Shown: positions 23,755 to 34,409 of the stretch, piece by piece | How positions within the stretch are numbered: the stretch's first letter is position 1 | Layout: every line of letters begins with the position of its first letter | Assembly (NCBI GenBank): GCA_028564925.1 | Contig: CM053030.1 | Coordinates: 409,081,738 to 409,145,737, forward strand | Origin: Lithobates sylvaticus | Lineage: Eukaryota > Chordata > Amphibia > Anura > Ranidae | Length of the DNA stretch: 64,000 nucleotides | Direction: 5' to 3' | The notes under the pieces: generated by a model | The model's database searches: none | Told to the model about the DNA's origin: nothing | The model's input: the letters and a program-made list of their open reading frames with translations, nothing else | Program-made: the position numbers and the translations under genes

Positions 23755-25472
23755 TGCAAAGAAGGGGGGGGAATGTATATCTCCATATACTGGGACTTTA
23801 AATGAAACGCACAAGGAAGGGGGGGTGGTGCGCTTCCATCCCTATAATAAATTCAAAGGACAAAACGAGTGTGGGACTTTAAATGAGGCAGTTCAAAAGC
23901 AATATAAAAGTAGAGATTTTATTAACAATTGTATAGAAAATGTCCATGATCGTCTGTATGTGACAGCTGAATATTCAAATGCATGTACAAACATGACATA
24001 TTAGTAAACATAATATAGAACTTAATTTTCATAGCAGGGAAAGAAAAATAAAATCCATACAAATTGCATAGGAATGATACAGTACTGATATACAATAAAA
24101 TTCATAGAAGTGTAGTAAAATTGATGGGAAATATGAGGGGTTGCATCCTCAATAGCTCGACGCGTTTCGTCGGTATGCCGACTCATCAGGAGCAAATATG
24201 TATTGTCTGTAGGTAATAGAAGATGTATTAAGTTAAGAAGCCCATGGTATGAAAGGTATTATGTATATAAAAAAATATATTTAAAAAAAAAAATATATAT
24301 ATACAAAAGTTGATCGAATCCGTAGAACTTACACCCCACGGGAATGCCGAGCACCAATTGTCCCGGTATGCACAGACCGCCACAACAAGCCTCCCCGGGA
24401 GCTGAGGCGCAGAAGGTCCGCCCAGAACCCCGGATCCAAAGTGAGAAGCCCCCGGCCAGCAAACAATATGAGTAGTTTGAGTATTGTGCCAGTGATGGCA
24501 GTAAAATCTATAAATAGAATAGAAAGTATATTTTTTATGTAATGGACACGGTAACACTGCCGAACACCAAAGGGGTAGAATGCATAAAGAGAAGAAGAAG
24601 AGATAAAGTGAAAAGGTGATGTAAAAGTAGAATAAGGAGAAGAAGAAAACAAACAAAGTGTGCACAGAAAGTAACATAAAAATAAAACAGTGCACAGTGA
24701 AAGAAAAATGGTGAATCAGAGAAAGTGTGGAATAGACAAGTGACCATGTAGAGTCATATACAGTGATGATCATGATCGATCAGTATAGGTGTAAGTGAAA
24801 AAAGTGCTGGATAGAATAAATATGGAAAAGCCATAAGAAAGTAACCTTGGGTAGTAGATATTACGTCTGGACGTGATCTAAGGTGGGCAGTGTAAACCGG
24901 TCATCTGGTCAGTTGTGAATGGGGGCCCCCAATCGGGCCGGTGGAAATAGGGCGGGCGTGCGCCTACGTCACGAGCGTGATGACGAGCGGGAGTCGTCCG
25001 GCCGCCAATGGCGCCAAAAACAACTCCCGCCATGCAACAGCTGGATGGAAACACTCCGCAATCAAACAGTGGCGCTTACAAGAAACGTCACTGGTACGGC
25101 ATAAGCGTGGCGTCGATACGCACGAGGCAAGCCACCCCCACATCACCTGGTCAAGCCAATGGGTGACGGGGGGCGGCGCCTGGTGCGAATCGCAACTCCC
25201 GGGGAGGAAAGACGGCAGCCAAAGCAAAACAGGCATGGCGGACAGCATCCACAGGGGGCACAAAAGCTACGGACCATGATTGTATAAAAAATATAGGTCA
25301 CATATAGGAAAGATGTATACTTGTAGCAAATATATATAGTTAATAAATGTCACCCGGAGGGTAGGAATCATGGAATAAGATCCCATCCATCCCTGAGGGA
25401 AATATACAGGTAATGAAGGTAGATAATAACTACCCATTGCGTTTGAGCTCTGCCTCCATCCCGATTATGACA
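23755..25472 (-). repeat. Array unit 3 (1718 bp)
   Basis: Private variants are a longer A tract near 24282-24293 and one C fewer in the CCTCCCCGGGAG run near 24390. Confidence 0.9.
24150..24205 (-). ncRNA. Type I hammerhead ribozyme, copy 3
   Basis: Same sequence as copy 1. Predicted cleavage falls between 24159 and 24158. Confidence 0.85.
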
Positions 25473-27188
25473 TGCAAAGAAGGGGGGGGAATGTATATCT
25501 CCATATACTGGGACTTTAAATGAAACGCACAAGGAAGGGGGGGTGGTGCGCTTCCATCCCTATAATAAATTCAAAGGACAAAACGAGTGTGGGACTTTAA
25601 ATGAGGCAGTTCAAAAGCAATATAAAAGTAGAGATTTTATTAACAATTGTATAGAAAATGTCCATGATCGTCTGTATGTGACAGCTGAATATTCAAATGC
25701 ATGTACAAACATGACATATTAGTAAACATAATATAGAACTTAATTTTCATAGCAGGGAAAGAAAAATAAAATCCATACAAATTGCATAGGAATGATACAG
25801 TACTGATATACAATAAAATTCATAGAAGTGTAGTAAAATTGATGGGAAATATGAGGGGTTGCATCCTCAATAGCTCGACGCGTTTCGTCGGTATGCCGAC
25901 TCATCAGGAGCAAATATGTATTGTCTGTAGGTAATAGAAGATGTATTAAGTTAAGAAGCCCATGGTATGAAAGGTATTATGTATATAAAAAAATATATTA
26001 AAAAAAAAAATATATATACAAAAGTTGATCGAATCCGTAGAACTTACACCCCACGGGAATGCCGAGCACCAATTGTCCCGGTATGCACAGACCGCCACAA
26101 CAAGCCTCCCCCGGGAGCTGAGGCGCAGAAGGTCCGCCCAGAACCCCGGATCCAAAGTGAGAAGCCCCCGGCCAGCAAACAATATGAGTAGTTTGAGTAT
26201 TGTGCCAGTGATGGCAGTAAAATCTATAAATAGAATAGAAAGTATATTTTTTATGTAATGGACACGGTAACACTGCCGAACACCAAAGGGGTAGAATGCA
26301 TAAAGAGAAGAAGAAGAGATAAAGTGAAAAGGTGATGTAAAAGTAGAATAAGGAGAAGAAGAAAACAAACAAAGTGTGCACAGAAAGTAACATAAAAATA
26401 AAACAGTGCACAGTGAAAGAAAAATGGTGAATCAGAGAAAGTGTGGAATAGACAAGTGACCATGTAGAGTCATATACAGTGATGATCATGATCGATCAGT
26501 ATAGGTGTAAGTGAAAAAAGTGCTGGATAGAATAAATATGGAAAAGCCATAAGAAAGTAACCTTGGGTAGTAGATATTACGTCTGGACGTGATCTAAGGT
26601 GGGCAGTGTAAACCGGTCATCTGGTCAGTTGTGAATGGGGGCCCCCAATCGGGCCGGTGGAAATAGGGCGGGCGTGCGCCTACGTCACGAGCGTGATGAC
26701 GAGCGGGAGTCGTCCGGCCGCCAATGGCGCCAAAAACAACTCCCGCCATGCAACAGCTGGATGGAAACACTCCGCAATCAAACAGTGGCGCTTACAAGAA
26801 ACGTCACTGGTACGGCATAAGCGTGGCGTCGATACGCACGAGGCAAGCCACCCCCACATCACCTGGTCAAGCCAATGGGTGACGGGGGGCGGCGCCTGGT
26901 GCGAATCGCAACTCCCGGGGAGGAAAGACGGCAGCCAAAGCAAAACAGGCATGGCGGACAGCATCCACAGGGGGCACAAAAGCTACGGACCATGATTGTA
27001 TAAAAAATATAGGTCACATATAGGAAAGATGTATACTTGTAGCAAATATATATAGTTAATAAATGTCACCCGGAGGGTAGGAATCATGGAATAAGATCCC
27101 ATCCATCCCTGAGGGAAATATACAGGTAATGAAGGTAGATAATAACTACCCATTGCGTTTGAGCTCTGCCTCCATCCCGATTATGACA
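25473..27188 (-). repeat. Array unit 4 (1716 bp)
   Basis: Its private variant is the A/T tract near 25985-26018 (ATATATT followed by a longer A run and a shorter TA run). Confidence 0.9.
25868..25923 (-). ncRNA. Type I hammerhead ribozyme, copy 4
   Basis: Same sequence as copy 1. Predicted cleavage falls between 25877 and 25876. Confidence 0.85.
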
Positions 27189-28905
27189 TGCAAAGAAGGG
27201 GGGGGAATGTATATCTCCATATACTGGGACTTTAAATGAAACGCACAAGGAAGGGGGGGTGGTGCGCTTCCATCCCTATAATAAATTCAAAGGACAAAAC
27301 GAGTGTGGGACTTTAAATGAGGCAGTTCAAAAGCAATATAAAAGTAGAGATTTTATTAACAATTGTATAGAAAATGTCCATGATCGTCTGTATGTGACAG
27401 CTGAATATTCAAATGCATGTACAAACATGACATATTAGTAAACATAATATAGAACTTAATTTTCATAGCAGGGAAAGAAAAATAAAATCCATACAAATTG
27501 CATAGGAATGATACAGTACTGATATACAATAAAATTCATAGAAGTGTAGTAAAATTGATGGGAAATATGAGGGGTTGCATCCTCAATAGCTCGACGCGTT
27601 TCGTCGGTATGCCGACTCATCAGGAGCAAATATGTATTGTCTGTAGGTAATAGAAGATGTATTAAGTTAAGAAGCCCATGGTATGAAAGGTATTATGTAT
27701 ATAAAAAAATATATTTAAAAAAAAATATATATATACAAAAGTTGATCGAATCCGTAGAACTTACACCCCACGGGAATGCCGAGCACCAATTGTCCCGGTA
27801 TGCACAGACCGCCACAACAAGCCTCCCCCGGGAGCTGAGGCGCAGAAGGTCCGCCCAGAACCCCGGATCCAAAGTGAGAAGCCCCCGGCCAGCAAACAAT
27901 ATGAGTAGTTTGAGTATTGTGCCAGTGATGGCAGTAAAATCTATAAATAGAATAGAAAGTATATTTTTTATGTAATGGACACGGTAACACTGCCGAACAC
28001 CAAAGGGGTAGAGTGCATAAAGAGAAGAAGAAGAGATAAAGTGAAAAGGTGATGTAAAAGTAGAATAAGGAGAAGAAGAAAACAAACAAAGTGTGCACAG
28101 AAAGTAACATAAAAATAAAACAGTGCACAGTGAAAGAAAAATGGTGAATCAGAGAAAGTGTGGAATAGACAAGTGACCATGTAGAGTCATATACAGTGAT
28201 GATCATGATCGATCAGTATAGGTGTAAGTGAAAAAAGTGCTGGATAGAATAAATATGGAAAAGCCATAAGAAAGTAACCTTGGGTAGTAGATATTACGTC
28301 TGGACGTGATCTAAGGTGGGCAGTGTAAACCGGTCATCTGGTCAGTTGTGAATGGGGGCCCCCAATCGGGCCGGTGGAAATAGGGCGGGCGTGCGCCTAC
28401 GTCACGAGCGTGATGACGAGCGGGAGTCGTCCGGCCGCCAATGGCGCCAAAAACAACTCCCGCCATGCAACAGCTGGATGGAAACACTCCGCAATCAAAC
28501 AGTGGCGCTTACAAGAAACGTCACTGGTACGGCATAAGCGTGGCGTCGATACGCACGAGGCAAGCCACCCCCACATCACCTGGTCAAGCCAATGGGTGAC
28601 GGGGGGCGGCGCCTGGTGCGAATCGCAACTCCCGGGGAGGAAAGACGGCAGCCAAAGCAAAACAGGCATGGCGGACAGCATCCACAGGGGGCACAAAAGC
28701 TACGGACCATGATTGTATAAAAAATATAGGTCACATATAGGAAAGATGTATACTTGTAGCAAATATATATAGTTAATAAATGTCACCCGGAGGGTAGGAA
28801 TCATGGAATAAGATCCCATCCATCCCTGAGGGAAATATACAGGTAATGAAGGTAGATAATAACTACCCATTGCGTTTGAGCTCTGCCTCCATCCCGATTA
28901 TGACA
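27189..28905 (-). repeat. Array unit 5 (1717 bp)
   Basis: Shares with unit 6 the variant GGTAGAGTGCATAAAG (near 28008), where units 1-4 read GGTAGAATGCATAAAG. Confidence 0.9.
27584..27639 (-). ncRNA. Type I hammerhead ribozyme, copy 5
   Basis: Same sequence as copy 1. Predicted cleavage falls between 27593 and 27592. Confidence 0.85.
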
Positions 28906-29789
28906 TGCAAAGAAGGGGGGGGAATGTATATCTCCATATACTGGGACTTTAAATGAAACGCACAAGGAAGGGGGGGTGGTGCGCTTCCATCCCTATAATA
29001 AATTCAAAGGACAAAACGAGTGTGGGACTTTAAATGAGGCAGTTCAAAAGCAATATAAAAGTAGAGATTTTATTAACAATTGTATAGAAAATGTCCATGA
29101 TCGTCTGTATGTGACAGCTGAATATTCAAATGCATGTACAAACATGACATATTAGTAAACATAATATAGAACTTAATTTTCATAGCAGGGAAAGAAAAAT
29201 AAAATCCATACAAATTGCATAGGAATGATACAGTACTGATATACAATAAAATTCATAGAAGTGTAGTAAAATTGATGGGAAATATGAGGGGTTGCATCCT
29301 CAATAGCTCGACGCGTTTCGTCGGTATGCCGACTCATCAGGAGCAAATATGTATTGTCTGTAGGTAATAGAAGATGTATTAAGTTAAGAAGCCCATGGTA
29401 TGAAAGGTATTATGTATATAAAAAAATATATTTAAAAAAAAATATATATATACAAAAGTTGATCGAATCCGTAGAACTTACACCCCACGGGAATGCCGAG
29501 CACCAATTGTCCCGGTATGCACAGACCGCCACAACAAGCCTCCCCCGGGAGCTGAGGCGCAGAAGGTCCGCCCAGAACCCCGGATCCAAAGTGAGAAGCC
29601 CCCGGCCAGCAAACAATATGAGTAGTTTGAGTATTGTGCCAGTGATGGCAGTAAAATCTATAAATAGAATAGAAAGTATATTTTTTATGTAATGGACACG
29701 GTAACACTGCCGAACACCAAAGGGGTAGAGTGCATAAAGAGAAGAAGAAGAGATAAAGTGAAAAGGTGATGTAAAAGTAGAATAAGGAG
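28906..29789 (-). repeat. Array unit 6, truncated (884 bp)
   Basis: The unit stops at AGAATAAGGAG and passes straight into the right target duplication. In minus-strand sense this is the 5' end, so the array is 5'-truncated, as expected for target-primed reverse transcription. Confidence 0.9.
29301..29356 (-). ncRNA. Type I hammerhead ribozyme, copy 6
   Basis: Same sequence as copy 1. Predicted cleavage falls between 29310 and 29309. Confidence 0.85.
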
Positions 29790-29800
29790 TTTGTGTGCGC
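29790..29800. repeat. Target-site duplication, right of the array
   Basis: TTTGTGTGCGC, exact match to 20310-20320. Confidence 0.85.
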
Positions 29801-30240
29801 ACTCCTGGCTGAGATTAGAGCTAAATGGACATGTGCCAATGGAAACACACAGCCCATGCAACTTTGTTTCAGTTAGCCATCATTGTATCCACATTATCCC
29901 TCTCATTACCCGCTTTTTTACTGTTAAACTACCCCATATACTGGTAACTGTAATGTGCTGCTACATCAATTTCAAAGGTTGTATTTACATGAATTATTTG
30001 GATTATGTAGTTGTATTCTTTAATTACATTGTTTATGAACTGTACCTTACTCAACAATTACATATATGTATTGGCTTTTAATGTTTTTCATATTGAGTGC
30101 GATTTTATACCCTCTTTGTGTCAATAAACTCATTAAGTCACTATGTATGTACTGCCTTTTCCTATTTCCACCTGCCTCACAAAAAGTCCCAATTTCCTTT
30201 TTAGTTCTCATTAACCTCAGAAGAGTGTATATTTATATAC
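29801..30240. other. Interval without a recognised gene
   Basis: AT-rich unique-looking flank right of the array. The frame at 29791-30081 has no recognisable domain. Confidence 0.3.
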
Positions 30241-32130
30241 AAACACCTGCAGATAACGAGGGCGCTAGAGCTCTGCTGTCATTGGATGCCAATAAGGCAT
30301 TCAACAGCATTGAGTGGGGTTACTTCTGGGCCATATTGGAGAAGTTTAGGTTTGGAGCCACTTTCATATCCTTGTACATTTGTTAAATCATCAACCACAG
30401 GCATCTATTAGAGAGGGAGGCACGGTATCTGACGGTTTACACTTACGGAGAGGTACCTGGCAGGGCTGTCCCCTCTCATTGCTTCTATTTGCTTTGGCAA
30501 TAGAGCCATCGGCAGCACACATCAGGGCTCACAATTATATAGTGGAGTTCAGGTATGGCAGTATACGGGAGAAGATTGTGCTTTATGCAGACGACATGCT
30601 TCTCTAAAGACAGTTATGGACGATTTTCTGGCCTCACAATTAACTGGACCCAATCCGCTCTTCTGCCCCTAGATCAAGGAATACATCCACAATTGGGTAC
30701 TTACTGTGCGGTGCCTGTAGTTACATAATTTAAATACCTGGGAGTGGTAATATCCCCCCAACCGCTAGATTTTTGCCACCTAAATATCCAATTGCTACTG
30801 GTGAAATTTAGAGATAAGGTAACGATATGGAACAAACTGTGGCTGTCTGTTACAGGGAAAGCAAATTTGATTAAAATGATACTGATGTGACAGCTATTGT
30901 ATCATCTTCATAATTCCCCAGTAGTAGTTCCCTTGAAAATATTTTGAGTAGTCAATTCTATTTTTAAGTCTCTACTGTGGAAAGGGGGGGGGGGTGGCCA
31001 GGATTAAACTGGAACAGTTGCAAAAGCCCAAAGATGTAGGGGGGCTGGCTCTCCTGAACCCTTGGTTATACGATTCAGCTTCCTAGCTCCAGCATACGGT
31101 AGGGGGATTGGCACAACATTTGCTCATCTACAGTGTCTAGATTTGGTATTCTGCAAAATATGTGAAACACGCAATTAAAGGTCTATGGATAACCTTGCAT
31201 TCTCACCCACACCAGTATTCGCACTTATGCAGCAGTCTAGCTCCACTAAAGGCTTTATATCTAACTGTTATGCCTCCCTACTGGGAACAAACTCAGAAAG
31301 GTATCCTAGTTCGGCCTGCGATAAGTGGGTAAAGGATGTGGGAGACATACTGGGAAATCAATGGGAGGAGGCCCTATAAAACATTTGAGTGTGTTCATTG
31401 AATGTATCGCAGAGGATGTCTCAGCTCTATATATTACTTTGGACCACTTATGTGCTAGATGTGAGAGGGGTGTAGGTAATTTAATGAATCTCATATGGAG
31501 ATGTCCAAAGTTCCACTATTATTGGGGTACAGTAGTAGCAATGATCAACAAGGCCCTGCAGGTCTTAATTCCAGTGGAACCTAAACACTGTGTTTTGGGT
31601 ATACTTGACATCGTTATTCAGGATAAATATCTAAGGGAGGTAGCGGCGAGGGAATTGTTTCAGGCCCACAGACTTATACTTTTACCCTGGATTTCTCCAG
31701 ACCCTCCTACAGCTAAAATGTGGCTTGAGCAGATGAGCACCATGTTGCGATTTGAAAAACTTATATATCAATATACGGGCAGCCCCTTCAAATTCGAGAA
31801 GTTATGGGAGAGCTGGCTGAGTACTCCAGTGGCTCCAATTGATTTCATTATGGAAAGAGTATTCCTCTGATTACCAGTTTTTTTTTCCCTATCCCATTCT
31901 TTCCTGTATACTAATAGGAATGTAGGGGATACTGATGGGGAATATTGGTGGAGGATTGGTAACTCCAGATCACTTGTAAAGTTAATTGTTATTTTGACTG
32001 GATGTACTCATTGGTGGTATTTGTATTATTTTACCTATATCAGTTTATATTTGACAGTGACATCTCAAAAAATGTGTTACTTGATTTAAAAAAACAAGAA
32101 ATTTAACTTTTTACCACCATTAAAAAAAAA
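30241..32130 (+). pseudogene. Tx1/L1-like LINE, 5'-truncated
   Basis: The sequence begins inside the reverse transcriptase: ALLSLDANKAFNSIEWGYFW (30270-30330), then RRGTWQGCPLSLLLFALAIEP and VLYADDMLL (catalytic Y/FADD block ending near 30605). YLGV, a tryptophan-rich thumb and QLLYHLHN follow with frame breaks. The C-terminal part is open at 31325-31870 and contains CARCERGVGNLMNLIWRCPKF, the cysteine-rich knuckle. After the stop at 31870 comes an untranslated stretch ending in A-rich sequence near 32090-32130. The endonuclease and ORF1 are absent. Several stops and frame changes make it a dead copy. Its layout matches the reversed fragment at 3340-4180. Confidence 0.8.
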
Positions 32131-32721
32131 TGTTAAACTCTTTGGACACCCTTCTAAGCCATCTCAATCCAGACATAAAAGTGACTTCCAGCCTATACAA
32201 CATTTACTGTCAATCCTTGCATTATTCTTCCTCAGCAACCAGACTTTTCCCCAGTTGCAGGCTGTTGATTTGTTAAACTCTCCACAACTACACTGGAGAT
32301 CGATTAAGGCCACAATGTACCGCAAAAATAACACTGATATTTTTCCATTACTCCTATACTGTATATCCCCACATCTGTCACTTTCTGGTCTGATAGACAT
32401 TTCCAGAGTTAACATTTTAAACTGCTTTACATTATCCTTTTTTTGTGGCCAAAAAGACCATCTCGCAATATGTATTTTGCATTGAGTGGGTGGAAGCCTC
32501 TGTAAACAAAAATACACAGGTCAAAATGTTTTGATGTATGGGAGTCTAATCTTAACTACTGACATGCAACAATCAATAGCACAGTGCTTCTCGTACAAAA
32601 AATGGTGTCATACCGGATTGCTTCTTAAAGGCCCTCCAACTGAAGTTCAAGTCCCTAATTAAATGACTCCCAAAATCTTGTTTGCAGGGGCCTCCACCCT
32701 TCCTCCATATGCTAGTAAGAG
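32131..32721. other. Interval without a recognised gene
   Basis: AT-rich. The frames at 32164-32517 on both strands have no family motif. It may hold more LINE 3' flank. Confidence 0.3.
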
Positions 32722-32990
32722 TAAAGCCTAGTACACATGGGCCGAATGCCAGACGACATTGGCCGGTTCAATAAAATCTGTTGGACTTTCAGCCCATGTG
32801 TATGCCAGCCGACCATTACCTGATGGCTAAAAGCTCTGACCGGAGTGTTCTGGCAGGGAGACCCTCCCCCTGTCAGAACACAATAGCTCAGCGGGGGATA
32901 TTGCTGTACTAACATCAGATTGTTAGTACAGTGGCTCCTACCGGAGCTGTCAGTTGAACGAAAAAAAACATATAGTGTGTATTAGGCTTA
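32722..32990. mobile_element. MITE with TAAAGCCTAGTACACA termini
   Basis: A 269-bp non-coding element. The left end TAAAGCCTAGTACACATGGG is mirrored by ATAGTGTGTATTAGGCTTA on the right. Inside is an imperfect hairpin (GTGTTCTGGCAGGGAGACC with CCCTGTCAGAACAC). The terminus style resembles the MITEs at 41352-41782 and 48839-49617, suggesting related families. Confidence 0.7.
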
Positions 32991-33629
32991 AGACAGACTG
33001 CTGCCCGCCTACCAATGTTCAATGATTAATCTCAGACCCCAAATCACTGGACAAGTATTGACAGTATACTTTTATATTGCTTTCATTGTATCAATCATGT
33101 GGTCAAATGTTCCAGTCATCTCCAATGTTAACAGAATTCTTGTTTAAAAAAAAAAAAAAACTCTAATAATGTAGTAATGATTACAAAGCTGCATTGTAAT
33201 GTGTGTATCTTTATTATCTGCCTAGAATTCAGCTTTAAATTCTAGCTTATTATTTTTAAAAACACATTATGTGAGGAGCTTTCTTTGTTTCTGTCTGCTC
33301 TTTTTTGCAAGAGGCCTTGGGGTAAAAGATTGTTGTTCAGTAAAGTATTGTTCTTTTGCCTGCCTGTAATGGAAATGACCCTCTGGAGGGATCATTCACT
33401 TTAATGTTTGTATTCATTTTTTAATTCTTGGTTAAACAATTTTACTCTCCCAGTACAACTAATATCAACAATTTAATTAGTAATTAGTGATAATTCTGGT
33501 GAAAGTCTAGGGTTGATAATCGCATAAATGACTAGAATGACTTCCTTCAATATAACGTTCTTTAGTTTTCAGTTTATCAATGTATTTTAATAAACTATTT
33601 TAAATAAACCCGTTTCTTGTATTTTTCAG
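32991..33629. other. Interval without a recognised gene
   Basis: No repeat I can name. The AT-rich text leading to the acceptor-like site at 33629 looks like ordinary intron. Confidence 0.3.
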
Positions 33630-33743
33630 TGCAGAGCTTGCAAGTGTTTTACAGTGACAAAAACAAAAGCAAAGAAGTGCCTCTAAGTGCAGTAAGACTT
33701 TGTATTTCTAAAAGACCCCACAACAAGGCTACTTATAATAGAT
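33630..33743 (+). CDS. Candidate host exon, unidentified, running into the gap
   Basis: A pyrimidine-rich tract and TTTTTCAG end at 33629. The following 114 bp are open in one frame and give QSLQVFYSDKNKSKEVPL then SAVRLCISKRPHNKATYNR up to the assembly gap. Composition and the acceptor fit a real exon, and the text does not resemble any transposon nearby. I do not recognise the protein, and the donor site would lie in the gap. Chance remains a serious alternative, since 38 codons is short. Confidence 0.3.
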
Positions 33744-34206
33744 NNNNNNNNNNNNNNNNNNNNNNNNNNNNNNNNNNNNNNNNNNNNNNNNNNNNNNNNN
33801 NNNNNNNNNNNNNNNNNNNNNNNNNNNNNNNNNNNNNNNNNNNNNNNNNNNNNNNNNNNNNNNNNNNNNNNNNNNNNNNNNNNNNNNNNNNNNNNNNNNN
33901 NNNNNNNNNNNNNNNNNNNNNNNNNNNNNNNNNNNNNNNNNNNNNNNNNNNNNNNNNNNNNNNNNNNNNNNNNNNNNNNNNNNNNNNNNNNNNNNNNNNN
34001 NNNNNNNNNNNNNNNNNNNNNNNNNNNNNNNNNNNNNNNNNNNNNNNNNNNNNNNNNNNNNNNNNNNNNNNNNNNNNNNNNNNNNNNNNNNNNNNNNNNN
34101 NNNNNNNNNNNNNNNNNNNNNNNNNNNNNNNNNNNNNNNNNNNNNNNNNNNNNNNNNNNNNNNNNNNNNNNNNNNNNNNNNNNNNNNNNNNNNNNNNNNN
34201 NNNNNN
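33744..34206. other. Assembly gap (463 N)
   Basis: Unresolved bases. Reading frames crossing it are artefacts. Confidence 0.99.
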
Positions 34207-34409
34207 CAGAAAAAGGGTGCAAACTGCTACAGGTATGAAGTATAGGCACCTAGAGGAGACAAACCTTCCCGTCACAACAGAATCTCAGGCCATTCTGACT
34301 AGCAAAGCTTTGGCACATCCAAGTGTCAAAGCTTGCCTGTCCTTTCCCAACCTCCTAGGTGTTCCCACTGGCCAGTTAGGCTTCCCATCATAGTGAGAAA
34401 CCATTAGTA

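Larger units (their letters stand above)
20321..29789 (-). mobile_element. Concatemeric hammerhead-ribozyme retroelement (5.5 x 1717 bp)
   Basis: Five full units and one partial unit (884 bp) stand head to tail with period 1716-1718 bp. They differ at only a handful of sites. The array is bracketed by one 11-bp direct repeat. Each unit has, on the minus strand, a full type I hammerhead ribozyme. About 235 nt downstream of its cleavage site is AATAAAAT, and further down are two copies of TCATTTAAAGTCCCA. A CpG-rich block (first unit 21484-21840) lies upstream of the ribozyme. No reading frame has recognisable homology. By layout it resembles retrozymes and Penelope-type pseudo-LTR tandems, but the 1.7-kb unit is far longer than the retrozymes I know. 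I infer integration of a multimeric RNA copy by another element's reverse transcriptase. Post-insertion tandem duplication or assembly inflation are the alternatives. Confidence 0.8.

Noticed and set aside
20769-28712. Conserved frames of 61-181 residues in every array unit
   Set aside because: They are conserved only because the DNA is near-identical. The proteins are low-complexity or charged without motifs, lie on both strands in overlapping phases and change where the A tract length changes.
20321-29789. Array as an LTR retrotransposon or ordinary satellite
   Set aside because: No paired LTR structure, primer site or coding region; one target duplication surrounds the whole array, which in-place satellite growth does not explain.
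20321-29789. Assembly artefact as the explanation for the array
   Set aside because: Not excluded, but copies differ by distinct variants and the ends carry a perfect duplication. I keep it as a caveat rather than the main reading.
33617-34393. 258-residue frame
   Set aside because: Mostly unknown bases across the assembly gap. Only the first 38 codons are kept as a candidate exon.
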